Part shown: positions 32,521 to 43,281 of the stretch, in pieces | Numbering within the stretch: the stretch's first letter is position 1 | How the letters are laid out: each line of letters opens with the position of its first letter | Assembly (NCBI GenBank): GCA_019359835.1 | Contig: CM033322.1 | Location: 28,346,468-28,410,467, forward strand | Direction: 5' to 3' | Length of the DNA: 64,000 nt | From: Pharus latifolius | Lineage: Eukaryota > Streptophyta > Magnoliopsida > Poales > Poaceae | Translations under genes and position numbers: made by a program | The notes under the pieces: model-generated | The model's database searches: none | Told to the model about the DNA's origin: nothing | The model's input: the letters and a program-made list of their open reading frames with translations, nothing else

Positions 32521-34885
32521 TACTCCATCCATTACAAAATATAAGGCCTTATGTGATTTCATCCATTTATATTGCTGTATTTTAGCTTGTTCCCTGAATT
32601 AAAACTGCAAACTAGGTTAAGAATCAATTGATTGTTTATAATCTAACTTGCAAATATGGTTTGAATCTTCTCATTTTGTACTAGATGCCCTCTAATTGCA
32701 GGTTCGCCTGAATTAAGGTAAAACAAAAAAATCAAGGCCCAATTTGCATGTTTCCAAGTGGTGGAAGAGCGTGGTATAAATAGGTGAATCTCATAGGGTT
32801 TCTTTGCAAAAGCGTAGTAATCAACAGCTACTAAAAAATCACACCTGTGCTCCCAGGCGACACTCCCCACACCAATCCACCACCTCCATGTTCGGCAATA
32901 GCCGACCTTTCTCCAACGAGCCTCCACCCACCACTGTCGAGATTTGTGTCCTCGCGTGCTACTAGAACCGTGCACCCTCGCTGATACTGTCGTCTGCGTG
33001 CCTCCACCCACATTTGTCTCTATCCACAAGTTGGCCACAAGCTGTAACCATCACCGGGATCTATTTCATTGACACCAGGCCATCATGAGCCATTGTTGTT
33101 CTCTAAGCTGTCGGCTTCTTGTCATTGGCAAGCCACCGAATTTGGTCTGTGGAGTCGTGGAGTGACATGATGCCAAACTGGATCCAGTTTAGCACCGTCT
33201 TTGCTTCAACTACACATTGTTTCGCTCCAATGTAGCATTGTTTCTTCCCTTCCTATGCGAACACTTGGACCAATGACGATCCATTGTACTCACTCCCCTA
33301 ACGATCTAATATGCTTCAACTTCACGGACACCTATGCCATGATAACCATTTCATCATTATTTATGGTTGATTTGTTTTCTTTGCTATAGGTGTGATATTG
33401 TAATGTGATGATTGATACTGTTGTCTAGTGAGTTGAGTACTTTTCCTGCTAGTTGCATATTGTGATATATCTTGTGACTGTGTGTTTGCTATATTAGGAT
33501 GTATCTAAGACCATGCTTCTGGTGTTTGCTTGTAATGTATTTACTAGACACTACTTTTATCCATTCCATCAATTGTACCTATAATTGTGTGATTTGTGTT
33601 AGTTGACTTGTGTAGGTTCTTCTGTCTCTTAAAACTCATGGACAAGTTAATTTAACCTGATTGACACTTTAAAGAATTGGACACCCTTGTGTGCTTTCCC
33701 TCATTCTAATTTGTTGTAGGTGATGACTTGATGATGTGATGCCTTCTAGTATGTTCTTGATTAGATAGTTTGTCCATTCCATTGATTGTATCATGTTGTG
33801 TTTAGGATAGTGCTGCATGTTTGCTTGAGTTGCTATTTTTGATTCACAATCACTATTACTTATTGGTATGATCATGCTACTTATTTGAGCTCTAGTTGCA
33901 TTCATTTGATTGTCTGGGCTTGTCATTGGTTTTGTTGTCATTAGGTTATTTTAACTGAATTAATTTGTCAAGAATCCCCTTCCCCTGAAAACTCCTTGTT
34001 AAATTAGTTTAGCTTAACTAGACTATTGTTGAAACCATCACATACCTCTGCCTCTCATACATCTCTCTCACATTGCATTTTCATTTGCAAACTGTGTTTG
34101 AGCTAGATGGTTGAATATTTTTTATGACTATCATTGACTACTAGCATGATAGGTCATTGTAATGCATGTAGCACATCTAGGTGATGGATTGCATCTTTGC
34201 ATGTTGGTTACTTGATTCTTGGTCTCTACTACTCATCCACACTCTCGATTCATGTGATAGAGCTTCAACATGAATCACTTGTTCATTGAAATTTGTTTAG
34301 CTATTTGGTTGGCTTAGGTTTAGTCACTGATGTCTTTCTACCCCAAAAACTCCTCACAGATTGGTCTAAGTTAGTCAAACTAGTTGTCAAGTCCACCATC
34401 TATCTCATGCCACTTCTTCCACCTCTCCTCTTGCATTGCATTTTCCTCTGCATTTGCATTCTCTCACCTCTCATTTGCATTTGCATACAAATTGCATTTG
34501 CATTTGCATACTTTTGCATTAGCATATCCATATGCATAGTTTAATTTAGAATTAGTTTAGCTTCATATTGTCCTATTTTGCATTGACCTAGATCTAATCA
34601 AGCACTATTAACCGATATTCACAATCCCTGTGGAAGAACAACATCGTCACCACTATCCAAAGTAGCATGTGCAATCTTGCAGGGTGCTCCTCGAGCTCAT
34701 CATTATGCACAACTATTAAGGAGAAAAATATCAAGCAAAGAGAGAAAAGAGAACCATATTACTCTTATTAATTACATTAGAGATTGTTTGAAGAGAGAAT
34801 GATGCCATTTCTATTTAGATAGAATTCATTAACTACAATATTAATTTTATGGGACCTAATATTGTGAAACAAGGACAAAAAGGGT
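32521..34885. mobile_element. MITE interrupted by a 2.15-kb LTR-like insertion
   Basis: The left part (ACTCCATCCATTACAAAATA then TAAGGCC) and the right part (34708-34885, ending near CCTAATATTGTGAAACAAGG) together match the arrangement of the intron 9 MITE at 19236-19673. Both carry GCACAA...AGGAG...GAGAAA(A/T)AT, then CTTATTAATTAC and TTAGAG. The family resemblance across the junction shows that the central segment is a later insertion. Confidence 0.55.
32554..34702 (+). mobile_element. LTR-like insertion (2149 bp), probable solo LTR
   Basis: The segment begins TGATTTCATCC and ends GAGCTCATCA, giving TG...CA termini, and is bracketed by TTATG at 32549-32553 and 34703-34707. A TATAAATAGG box lies at 32775, about 220 bp from the start. 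Near the end, ATTCACAATCCCTGTGGAAG at about 34617 resembles the CCCTGTGGA phrase common near the 3' ends of plant Ty3/gypsy LTRs. No protein-coding homology is visible inside. The interior is rich in TTGCATTTGCAT repeats (about 34430-34530). A short non-coding retroelement is the alternative. Confidence 0.6.
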
Positions 34886-37800
34886 GAATTTCGATCTTAA
34901 AAGGAGAAAGTAAAAGGCTTATGAGTTTTGAAGTCATCTAGAACTAGTGTCATAATCTATGATCCTCATTGCATCCTTTCAAAAATATTAATGAAGTTGT
35001 CCAGGGAAGCAAAATCAAAGAAGCTTTTCTTTTTAATTTATTCCTATAGGTTGTGCCACCATAGTGTTGTTGCATGCTACGTGCCATTGTTACCATCATT
35101 TTTTTAGTGGAGCTTTTGCTACCATGGAACCAACACCACTAGGTTTGGGCCCTTCGTTGCAAGGCCTTTGGCAGGCGCCCTTATCGCCCTAGCCCAGGAC
35201 CGAGCCTTCTTTGCACTACTCTAGAATGATTAAAGCTAATGCCTCCAGCCATGGGGTTGCATCTTGATACTTGGTGCCACAACAAGGAAGTGCTAGAGTG
35301 TCTTACACTACTCTCAAATGACTAAGTGCCAAGACAATACTAGATTTCATGGTGTTAGACCTTACACACCAAATACCATAGCGAATGGCGTTAGCTCTTG
35401 GCTCAAGTGCCACCTAGTCACCGTATCATTCACTACTGTTCAGCAACCAAAGTGCACATCAGCATGTTTACGCTAACATCTCATAGTCTATTTTTTAAAA
35501 TTTTTATTAAAAATGATTATTTAAATAAGTGTATTCTCTAGAATGCAAAACTAGATGTGTTGGCTTGCCAAAACTAAAAGTTAGGTGCATTTTTGAGCCT
35601 CATGTGGTTGGTTAGGTTTGAGGAACAAAGTTTGGTTTAGAGCTACCCCCCCTTTGACCATGGTCTCTCATCGTGTTTCCATAGATAATTCATTGTTACC
35701 TTCCTACTTGATAATTTCAATTTGTTAATGTCTTCTTACCGTCATATATCATCTTTCACTCTCTTAAGATTCATCTACACCTTTCTACTCTCATTCCCTC
35801 CTCTAACTCATGATGACTTATTATTGTCTTCCCACTATCACTTCTTGTGTTTCTCGCAATTGAGATCCATTATTGTTTTTATATACTAACTCCAAGCTAT
35901 CTTCACATTGTTGTTTATTACTTTTCTCATAATTGAGAATTTGAGACATATCACCCTTCCTCACCTCTCCCTCCTTTCTCCTAATCCAATATTTTGTAGT
36001 TTTCCTACCATTACCTCTTGTGCTCTTACTTTCTTACTATTGAGATATATCATGAATCCTATGCTCACCTCTCTCCTTTGTATTATCATTGATCATTAGA
36101 GCCATCCATACTCAACTCTCCTCTCTCCTTGTTTCATTGGTGTTATTATAGTCAATATCTCTGACGTTAAATTCTCATAATGCCCCTTGTATTGTTATGA
36201 CTACTATTAACTCCACCAACATATTCACTAAATGCTTGTATTACTTTCTTCCAATTTTTAAACCCTTTTTTATGAAGGCTTCACGCCCAAGGTTATCACT
36301 CCTTGGTTTCTTAGAAGAGATAGAAACAAGAACAATATGTCACATTTTAGACACAGTATATTCAAATTGATCATACATGTTGAGCCATGCTTCTTGAAAA
36401 AGAAATGATTTCCATAATATTTGCAAGGAAATTTATGACCAATTGGTTGGTATGGATCCTAGAATAAATATTCCCTCCTCACTTGATCTCAAATGTCCAT
36501 ATCATATTCCTCAATTGGTTTTTGAAGTCCCGGATCAACAATAATGACATCCGGGTTAAACTCGCTAACACGAGTTTTCTTTTGTGCAGTGGCACTCGCT
36601 ATAGTTATTAGACTCCTTTTAGATTCATCTCTCCTTATATATTTAATAAAGCTATTCACTGATATAGTATGCAGATATCCCTAACACAAGATATGATCAC
36701 AATCAAGCCTAATGCAACACTATGATTGCAATATAGTATCCATACATGTGTCAAGAAGAATCTCTTGCCAACTTCTATGATTGTGGTATAATATTTGCAT
36801 CTCACCATGCTTCCACCAATTATGAAGCATTTTTGTTATTCATTTTGCATAGGGATATCGATCCTCCCTGCCCCTACGATACCATTACAATAGAATCACA
36901 TTTTGTTACATGTATAGTGTAAAATGTGCATCACATTTCATTACGTGTTCACATTTCATATCACATTTTATAGGAAAATTCTTAATGTTACCAATCACAA
37001 CCTTTTTTGATGAGTAAGAGTGTTGTATCCATAGGACACTTATGTCTTTCAAATGGAAACTAAAACTTTAGGTTAAAAGAAAGAAAAAAAGTAGTAGATG
37101 TAGATGATTTTAAAAAACATGATTAGAGTCGGATCCTTAACTTGAATTCACCATGCTACAAGGGATCAAGATTGCTAATTATCTCATAATTCTATCACTT
37201 GTAGACAACTAACCCTTAAAAAGGTGAATCCCGCATTGAGGACTCAAGGATGAGGGTCGAATGGTCGCCATTGTTGGTCAAGGTTGAGGCTGGAGGTTGG
37301 GGCCAATAACAACAATGGATTATCACCATTATTATGTCTCAAATTTTGGCATTATTTACCATGTTTCATATTAATTAATGCTATGTTCATAAGGATTTTT
37401 GCCTCGTTTTGATCCTTGTTGCAAGTTTGCTACTTTGTAGGTCCGTGGTAATCATACTACGGGAAGAAGATGTGAAGTGGACCTAAATCTACATGACATG
37501 TTACTTTTAACTAATATGGACGAAGTGGAAGGCCCACGAATTAGAATTAATGGCAACCCCACACTATAAGCAATCCATATAGCTTGTCATACAAGTTACC
37601 CAACTCATATGAGCAACTTGTATTGATGCTTGTTGGATGGATCATGTCAAATGGTTTCTTTTTCACACAAGTTGCTCGAACAAACAAGATTTCTATGGAG
37701 TTTTTACTTTGCCATAAGATCCTTGTGGGAGAGGTTGCTATTATAGAGCAAGAATAATGAGGGGTACCAAGGAGACAACGTGAATTGCGTGGAGCCTACC

Positions 37801-39230
37801 TTTTTTTCGGATTCTACCTCGGTATATACCCAAGTTATTCTTTATACTACTAGTTCTATTTATTCTTTTTCTTTTTCTTTTTGTCTTTTGCATTTCTTTC
37901 GGTTTCTTTACCCCACAACACCTTTATCTCGACTCTTCCTCCTTGATTAGTTTCATCTATTAATTGTTTAGTAGTTGTTGGTGATTAGATCTTATTAGCA
38001 CTAGTGCTCAGCATTTGCTATGGGATGGGAAAAGATCAAGACTAGTTTATTAGTGTTGCGAAGCAAAAAAGGTGTGGTAGCGTGGTGTCAAATATGAAAT
38101 GAGTAGTGCGAGACTAGATCAACTCTGTAGAGTGCAAATATAGTGTATTTGATAGCTCTATATGGTATTGTAGATGGTGGTACTATGACTAGCAATGTGG
38201 GTTGTGAGTGAAAGGCGGTGCCTAATCAAAGGTATGTATCTTTGAGTTCTAGACCTTTGAGCAAGGAAAACAAAATTGTATTTTCAAGTCTTATCTGAAT
38301 TATTGTGTTGACCTTTTGTAGCAGATCTATTCTTAATCTGAGGTTGATTAAGTCTTGATTAGATATGGGGTTTCATTTAGTACAACTCCTTATCTATAGT
38401 TGTCATCTTCCTTAACCTCATAAAGGAATTATGTGATATATCAAAGATTAAAATACTTGTGTTATGTGAGAGTTCACAAATTTAACTCCCACAATGATGG
38501 TTTTGGTGTAGTGGTTTTTTTGAGAGAGCTAGCTCCAATTGTTTAGTTCAAATTCTCAAAAATATATTATACAAATTTAATCATACTCCTATATTTTTGT
38601 TATGAAATCAAGACATATATCATTCATGCTGATTCTTGTATGAAAAGGTTGGTTTGATCCAAATTGAACACCATCTTTAATTCAAATTATTCTCTCGAGT
38701 CATAATCCATTCAACTAGGTTATATAATTCTAGGTTCTAACCCAACTGATACAACTTCTAGCAACTTTAATTCTTTTGGTTATAATGCTATAGGTGGTTT
38801 GAAGTTAGGGGTTCTAAAATTAGTTTCACTTATTTGAGAATTTTGGAAAAATATGTTACGCACTTCTTCTATGGTTCATTGTATTGAGTTCTTAAATAAA
38901 AATACTATGAAATGTTCTCCATGGCATTAATATTAGTTGCACTAATATATTGGATATTATGTTGAATATAAATTTTTTATGTAAACATTAACTTGGGGCA
39001 TTGAATGAGTTTAATTTAAGGTGACTTGAGTGCTATTGTAAAAACATATACATTTTGCATTAGAACAGGGATTCAGGTATATCAAATATACGTCTAAAAC
39101 CTACTAGTTTAGAAATGAGGTAAACAAATTTTATTTATTTATTATTTTTCATGTATTCTTATGGTCATAACCTATTATCTGTGATGATGTTTTATAACAA
39201 TGGGATGTAAGCCTATCATACATAATATAA
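34886..39230. other. AT-rich intergenic DNA, probably decayed repeats
   Basis: No gene, complete element or RNA gene could be supported in this 4.3-kb stretch. Around 35100-35470 the sequence has phrases that look like old transposon DNA (GGCCTTTGGCAGGCGCCC, CCTTACACACCAAATACCAT) but no ends were found. A weak A-box-like phrase near 38510 may be a SINE relic. Single-strand T-richness (35640-36300) gives composition-driven open frames only. Confidence 0.45.
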
Positions 39231-39344
39231 ATATTAGTTAGATAAGATGTTACAAATTATCATGTAATCTCACCATTTATACACATGCTATTACTGTAAT
39301 CTCACCATTTGTACACAAGTTAGATAAGATGAGCCCTTTTTGCA
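39231..39344 (+). repeat. Putative 5' LTR remnant of the older Copia element, internally duplicated
   Basis: The last bases (GATGAGCCCTTTTTGCA, ending 39344) match the end of the 3' LTR at 55470, and a primer-binding site follows at once, so this is where the 5' LTR should end. The rest does not align with the 3' LTR. Instead it has internal direct repeats: AGTTAGATAAGATG at 39235 and 39319, and TGTAATCTCACCATTT at 39261 and 39295. The LTR has been rearranged or partly replaced. Confidence 0.4.
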
Positions 39345-39347
39345 ATT

Positions 39348-39359
39348 TGGTATCAGAGC
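39348..39359 (+). other. Primer-binding site of the older Copia element
   Basis: TGGTATCAGAGC is complementary to the 3' end of plant initiator tRNA-Met and lies three bases after the LTR end. Confidence 0.85.
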
Positions 39360-40446
39360 TGCGCGAATCCGCGTCGCACCGCCTTCTCTCGCCGTCCCTT
39401 CTTCCTCGTCGTCCGCCACCGCCTGATGTGAGCTACCGCCGAAGGAGAGGCGCGGGGAGGGGCACCGCATGCTGTCCGCCGCCTCATCTCTGCGCGAACT
39501 CGCCGCACCGCCTCCGCCCCGCACTGTGTCGCACTCGCCGCTCTCTCGCGCCACACCGTCGCCACCGATCTCGCGCAGCTCTCGCATCGTCGTCGCCTCT
39601 CGCACTGTGTTGCCGCCTACCTTTGCGTCGCCACCGTTGATTCATTGGTGACCCGGTGGCTGCGGCCATCGCCGCCGCCTTCCCAGTTGCCACTGTAACG
39701 ATAGCCTCCAGCACTGGCAGAGTGGATGCGCCCCAACATGCAAATGGGCAACGTGGAGTTGAGCTCAGCCTCCATGTCGGCGATCAAGGCAGTCCAGTAG
39801 CGTCGCGGATCGAAGGAAGGCGACGCGGTGGATGCGGCAGAGGAGGCTCGGACAAGGAGGAAGCTGTTGCATCTAGGCCTTCATGCCTAACCCTAAATTT
39901 GATGATTAATGAAAACAGAGTGTTTAGGACTAACTGTGCTTTTTGAGATTGATTAATACAGGGCTCCGTTGGGAAGATTGTTGAGATGAACAAAACGAAC
40001 CCAACGCAAAAGACGTAAAAGCACAAGTCGCAAAAATGAAGATAAGACGCAAAACGTGAAGCTTTAAAAGACCTAAGGTAACCTGTATTTCATTTTCTAC
40101 CGATCTCGGTGTTTGGAGTTGATCGGTTAGGAAAATTGTTTTTAGTTTTAACCATACTATAAAGAGGGGTGACGAAAGTTCTCTTTTTATCTCCAACATA
40201 AACCGAGAAACTTAGGTCATTGCATTGCATCTTTTTGGTTGGATTTGGTTTGAACTTAATTTGAAAAATCTGGTTTTTCAGTTCAGTTTTTGACAACAGA
40301 AGAGTTTTTCGATTTTCTAGAAAGATATAGGTAGATCTGATTTTTGCTTCTGTTGACAAAAATATAGCCCTTGAAATTATCTTTCAAACAAACTATTAAA
40401 CACCTCTTTTGGATTTCTAAATTTAAAGTTATCTCTGTTTTTGTTC

Positions 40447-40800
40447 GGGCTGACTGTCAGTTTGCTAAACTGACTGTCAGTTTGAATGTCAGTTCGTGTT
40501 AACTGATAATTGTCCAGAGAGGGTGTATTTTGGGCTCAAAATTTTTGTACTAAACTGACTGTCAGTTTGTCCATACTGACTGTCAGTTGGGGTTTCGACC
40601 ACAGTGCTTTTAACTGAGTTTTTATTTGTTTTTGGTCGAGTTTGTGGTCGAACTGACTGTCAGTTTGCATAACTGACTGTCAGTTGTGGGTTTCAAGTTT
40701 CCTTAAACGACCACAAACGGCTAGCTATTTTTTATCCGTAAATTTTGTCGGCCGTTGTGCACTAAACTGACAGTCAGTTAGGCAAACTGACTGTCAGTTT
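40447..40800. repeat. Eight ACTGAC(T/A)GTCAGT palindromes in U3
   Basis: Copies lie near 40448, 40469, 40555, 40575, 40651, 40673, 40765 and 40785, again mostly in pairs about 20 bp apart. The motif is a 13-bp perfect palindrome around one central base. Conserved repeated palindromes in U3 are reported for Sireviruses (the maize type is built on a GGACTGTCC core); the shared GACTGTC centre supports homology of function, which is inference. Confidence 0.9.
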
Positions 40801-40851
40801 GAGTTGCTGATTTTCAGCCTTAGCTCCAACGGTTCATTTGATTCTTGAGGC

Positions 40852-40859
40852 TATAAAAA
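40852..40859 (+). promoter_or_regulatory. TATA box of the Sirevirus 5' LTR
   Basis: TATAAAAA lies in TGAGGCTATAAAAAGGGG, just downstream of the palindrome array; the 3' LTR has the same box at 48867. It marks the likely start of retroelement transcription about 30 bp downstream. Confidence 0.8.
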
Positions 40860-41435
40860 GGGGCTTTGGGCATGAGTTTTACACAACAAGTAGTAGCATT
40901 TCTTATACACTCTTGAGCTTTAGTTTTCTACTTAAAATCTTGATCTTTTGATCAAGTCGAGTGTTTTCCGATCCACCGAGCACTTCAGTTCATTTGCATT
41001 TGCATTCACTTAGTTTCTCGGTGCGTGTTTGGAGGTCAAGAGAAGACCTCGCTGCCTATTACTCTTGGTGAGCGCCCTCACCTAGACGGTTCGGAGGTGT
41101 GGCCGTTGACCTCTCCAGAACAGAGATTGTCGGAGAGGCTCGGCAAGTTTGTACAAGGCATTGGTGCTCGCCTTTCCGGAGTGGACAAGGAGCAACCGTT
41201 AGTAGATAATACTCTTTGTGAGTATTGAGGCAAAACTCAAGTGACTTGAGTACTTCAAAGAGGACTAGTGGAGACTGGGCGAGTCTCCGATACCTCGGTA
41301 AAAACTGCTGTGTTCGTTCTCTTCCTCTCTTGCTTATATTATTTATTCTTGATTTGCAATTATTTGCTTTAAGTTTTGAGTTTTTAAAAGCCTCCTATTC
41401 ACCCCCCCTCTAGTAGGCATCCTTGATCCAACACG

Positions 41436-41448
41436 TGGTATCAGAGCA
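41436..41448 (+). other. Primer-binding site of the Sirevirus
   Basis: TGGTATCAGAGCA begins two bases after the LTR end and is complementary to the 3' end of plant initiator tRNA-Met, as usual for Copia elements. Confidence 0.92.
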
Positions 41449-41488
41449 CGGTCTCTCGATTCATTAGGCTTTACCGCCTAGAGAGAGG

Positions 41489-43267
41489 ATGTCGTCAAGT
41501 GGAGATTTCCTTCTTGGTCATACCAGTCGTACGCCTATCTTTGATGGGACAAACTATCCTTATTGGAAAGTGCGCATGTCGGTATTCCTAGAAGCTATGG
41601 GGCTTGACGTATGGGATATTGTTAAACTCGGTTTTACTCCTCCAGATGATCCGGCAAGTCATTCTGAGGATGACAGGAGAAAACTACATTTAAACGCCAG
41701 TGCAAAAAATGCACTCTTTGCCGGTTTATCCTTGAATGAGTTCAACCGTGTGAGCAATCTCACGACTGCTCACAAGGTTTGGACCACCCTCGAAGAAATT
41801 TACGAGGGCACAACAAAGGTTAAAGAGGAAAAGTTGCTAATGGTGAGGCAAAAATATGAGACATTCACCATGTCATCAACTGAGTCCGTGGATTCCATAT
41901 TTACTCGGTTGAATAACATTGTGAATGAACTCAAGGGTCTTGGTGTTGTTTTTACTGACCTTGAGATTGTGAGAAAGATGCTTAGGGCCTTACCGGAAAG
42001 CTTCGACACTCTGGTCACGGTTCTCACAAACTCCGATTTATCGACCACAACACCAACCGATCTTTATGGGAACCTCATCACCCATGAGATCCACAAGAAG
42101 GAGAAGAAAGAAGCAGCTGAACCCTCGGAGACAAAGAAGAAAGCTTTGGCCTTCAAAGTCAACGCAAGGAACGATTTAAGCGATGGCTCCTCCGATGAAG
42201 ACCTTGCACTCATGGTAAAGAACACTCAAAAACTTCTTCGCAAGTTGCATAAGAAGGGTGTCAACCTTGACACACGACCAAAGGGACCAAAGCAAAACAA
42301 CTTCAAGGACATCATTTGCTATGGATGCCATGAGAAGGGACACATAGCATCAAGATGTCCAACCAAGAACAAGGCGTGGAACAAGAAGAAGAATGAAGAA
42401 ATCAAAGAAGCTTGCTTTGGAGAGTGGATGTCCGGAGGTGAGAGCTCCGGCTCCGACTCCGATGACGAAAGGAATTGCTCCAAGAAGATGGCCGGATTAG
42501 CTCTCGACAACATCAACACTTCAACTAGCTCATCCATTTGCCTTATGGCTAAAGGCGATGAAAATGTACACTCTAACGATCCATCATATGATGATTTAGT
42601 TGAAATGATAACCGAATTAAATGAAGTTTTTGGAAAAACTAAAATGAAGTATAAGGCGCTTAAGGAAGAACATTCTTCCCTACGCACTTAATACTTCGAG
42701 CTTAAAGATTCTTATGAAAGCATGCTCATAAAAGATGTTACAAATATCTCATCTAAGGTAGATGCTGCAACTTCATGTAACTTGGATGATTCTCCCTCTA
42801 GTAGTCATCACATTTCATGTGTTTCTAATGATAACATCTTAAATGAAAATAATGAACTTAAGGCACAAGTTGAAAAACTTGGAAAAGGCTTAGAAAACTG
42901 CTACAAAGGCAAAATATCTCTTGATCTAATCCTTAGTAAACAAAAATGTTCTTTTAGAAAAGAAGGATTAGGATATTTTCAAAAGAAAGGAAAGAAACAG
43001 AACTCTAAAACTATATTTGTTAAAGCATGCAACACATTTTGTTATAAATGCCATGAAACTGGTCACTCACATGAAGTATGTCCCTTAATGACTTCTAATT
43101 ATTTTGATACTTGCTACATGCTTCAAAAGTCGAGGAAAGGTTATGCTATAGCAAAGTATGTTGGTGCACCCATGTTAAATAAAAAGAAGAAATCTATTTG
43201 GGTGCCCAAAGTTTTGATTGCTAACATTGAAGGACCCAAAAAGATTTGGGTACCTAAAAGAACTTAA
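41489..43267 (+). pseudogene. Sirevirus gag (nucleocapsid), one premature stop
   Basis: A single frame runs from ATG 41489 to the TAA at 43265, broken only by a TAA at 42689-42691; a downstream ATG in the same frame lies at 42722. The N-terminal 200 residues have the Copia gag pattern (FDGTNYPYWKVRM near residue 19, then a long helical region with LRALPESFDTL). Two zinc knuckles follow: CYGCHEKGHIASRC in the first part and CYKCHETGHSHEVC in the second, the double knuckle being frequent in Sirevirus gag. The product would package element RNA into cytoplasmic particles. As it stands the 400-codon first part ends after the first knuckle. Pol lies in another frame. Confidence 0.88.
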
Positions 43268-43281
43268 TTCTTTGTATGTAG

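Larger units (their letters stand above)
39865..41433 (+). repeat. 5' LTR of the Sirevirus (1569 bp)
   Basis: U3 carries eight ACTGAC(T/A)GTCAGT palindromes upstream of a TATAAAAA box at 40852. R-U5 includes CTTGATCTTTTGATCAAG (about 40941) and ends TTGATCCAACA. It is 16 bp longer than the 3' LTR, mainly because one palindrome-containing stretch near 40540-40555 is missing from the 3' copy. Confidence 0.93.
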
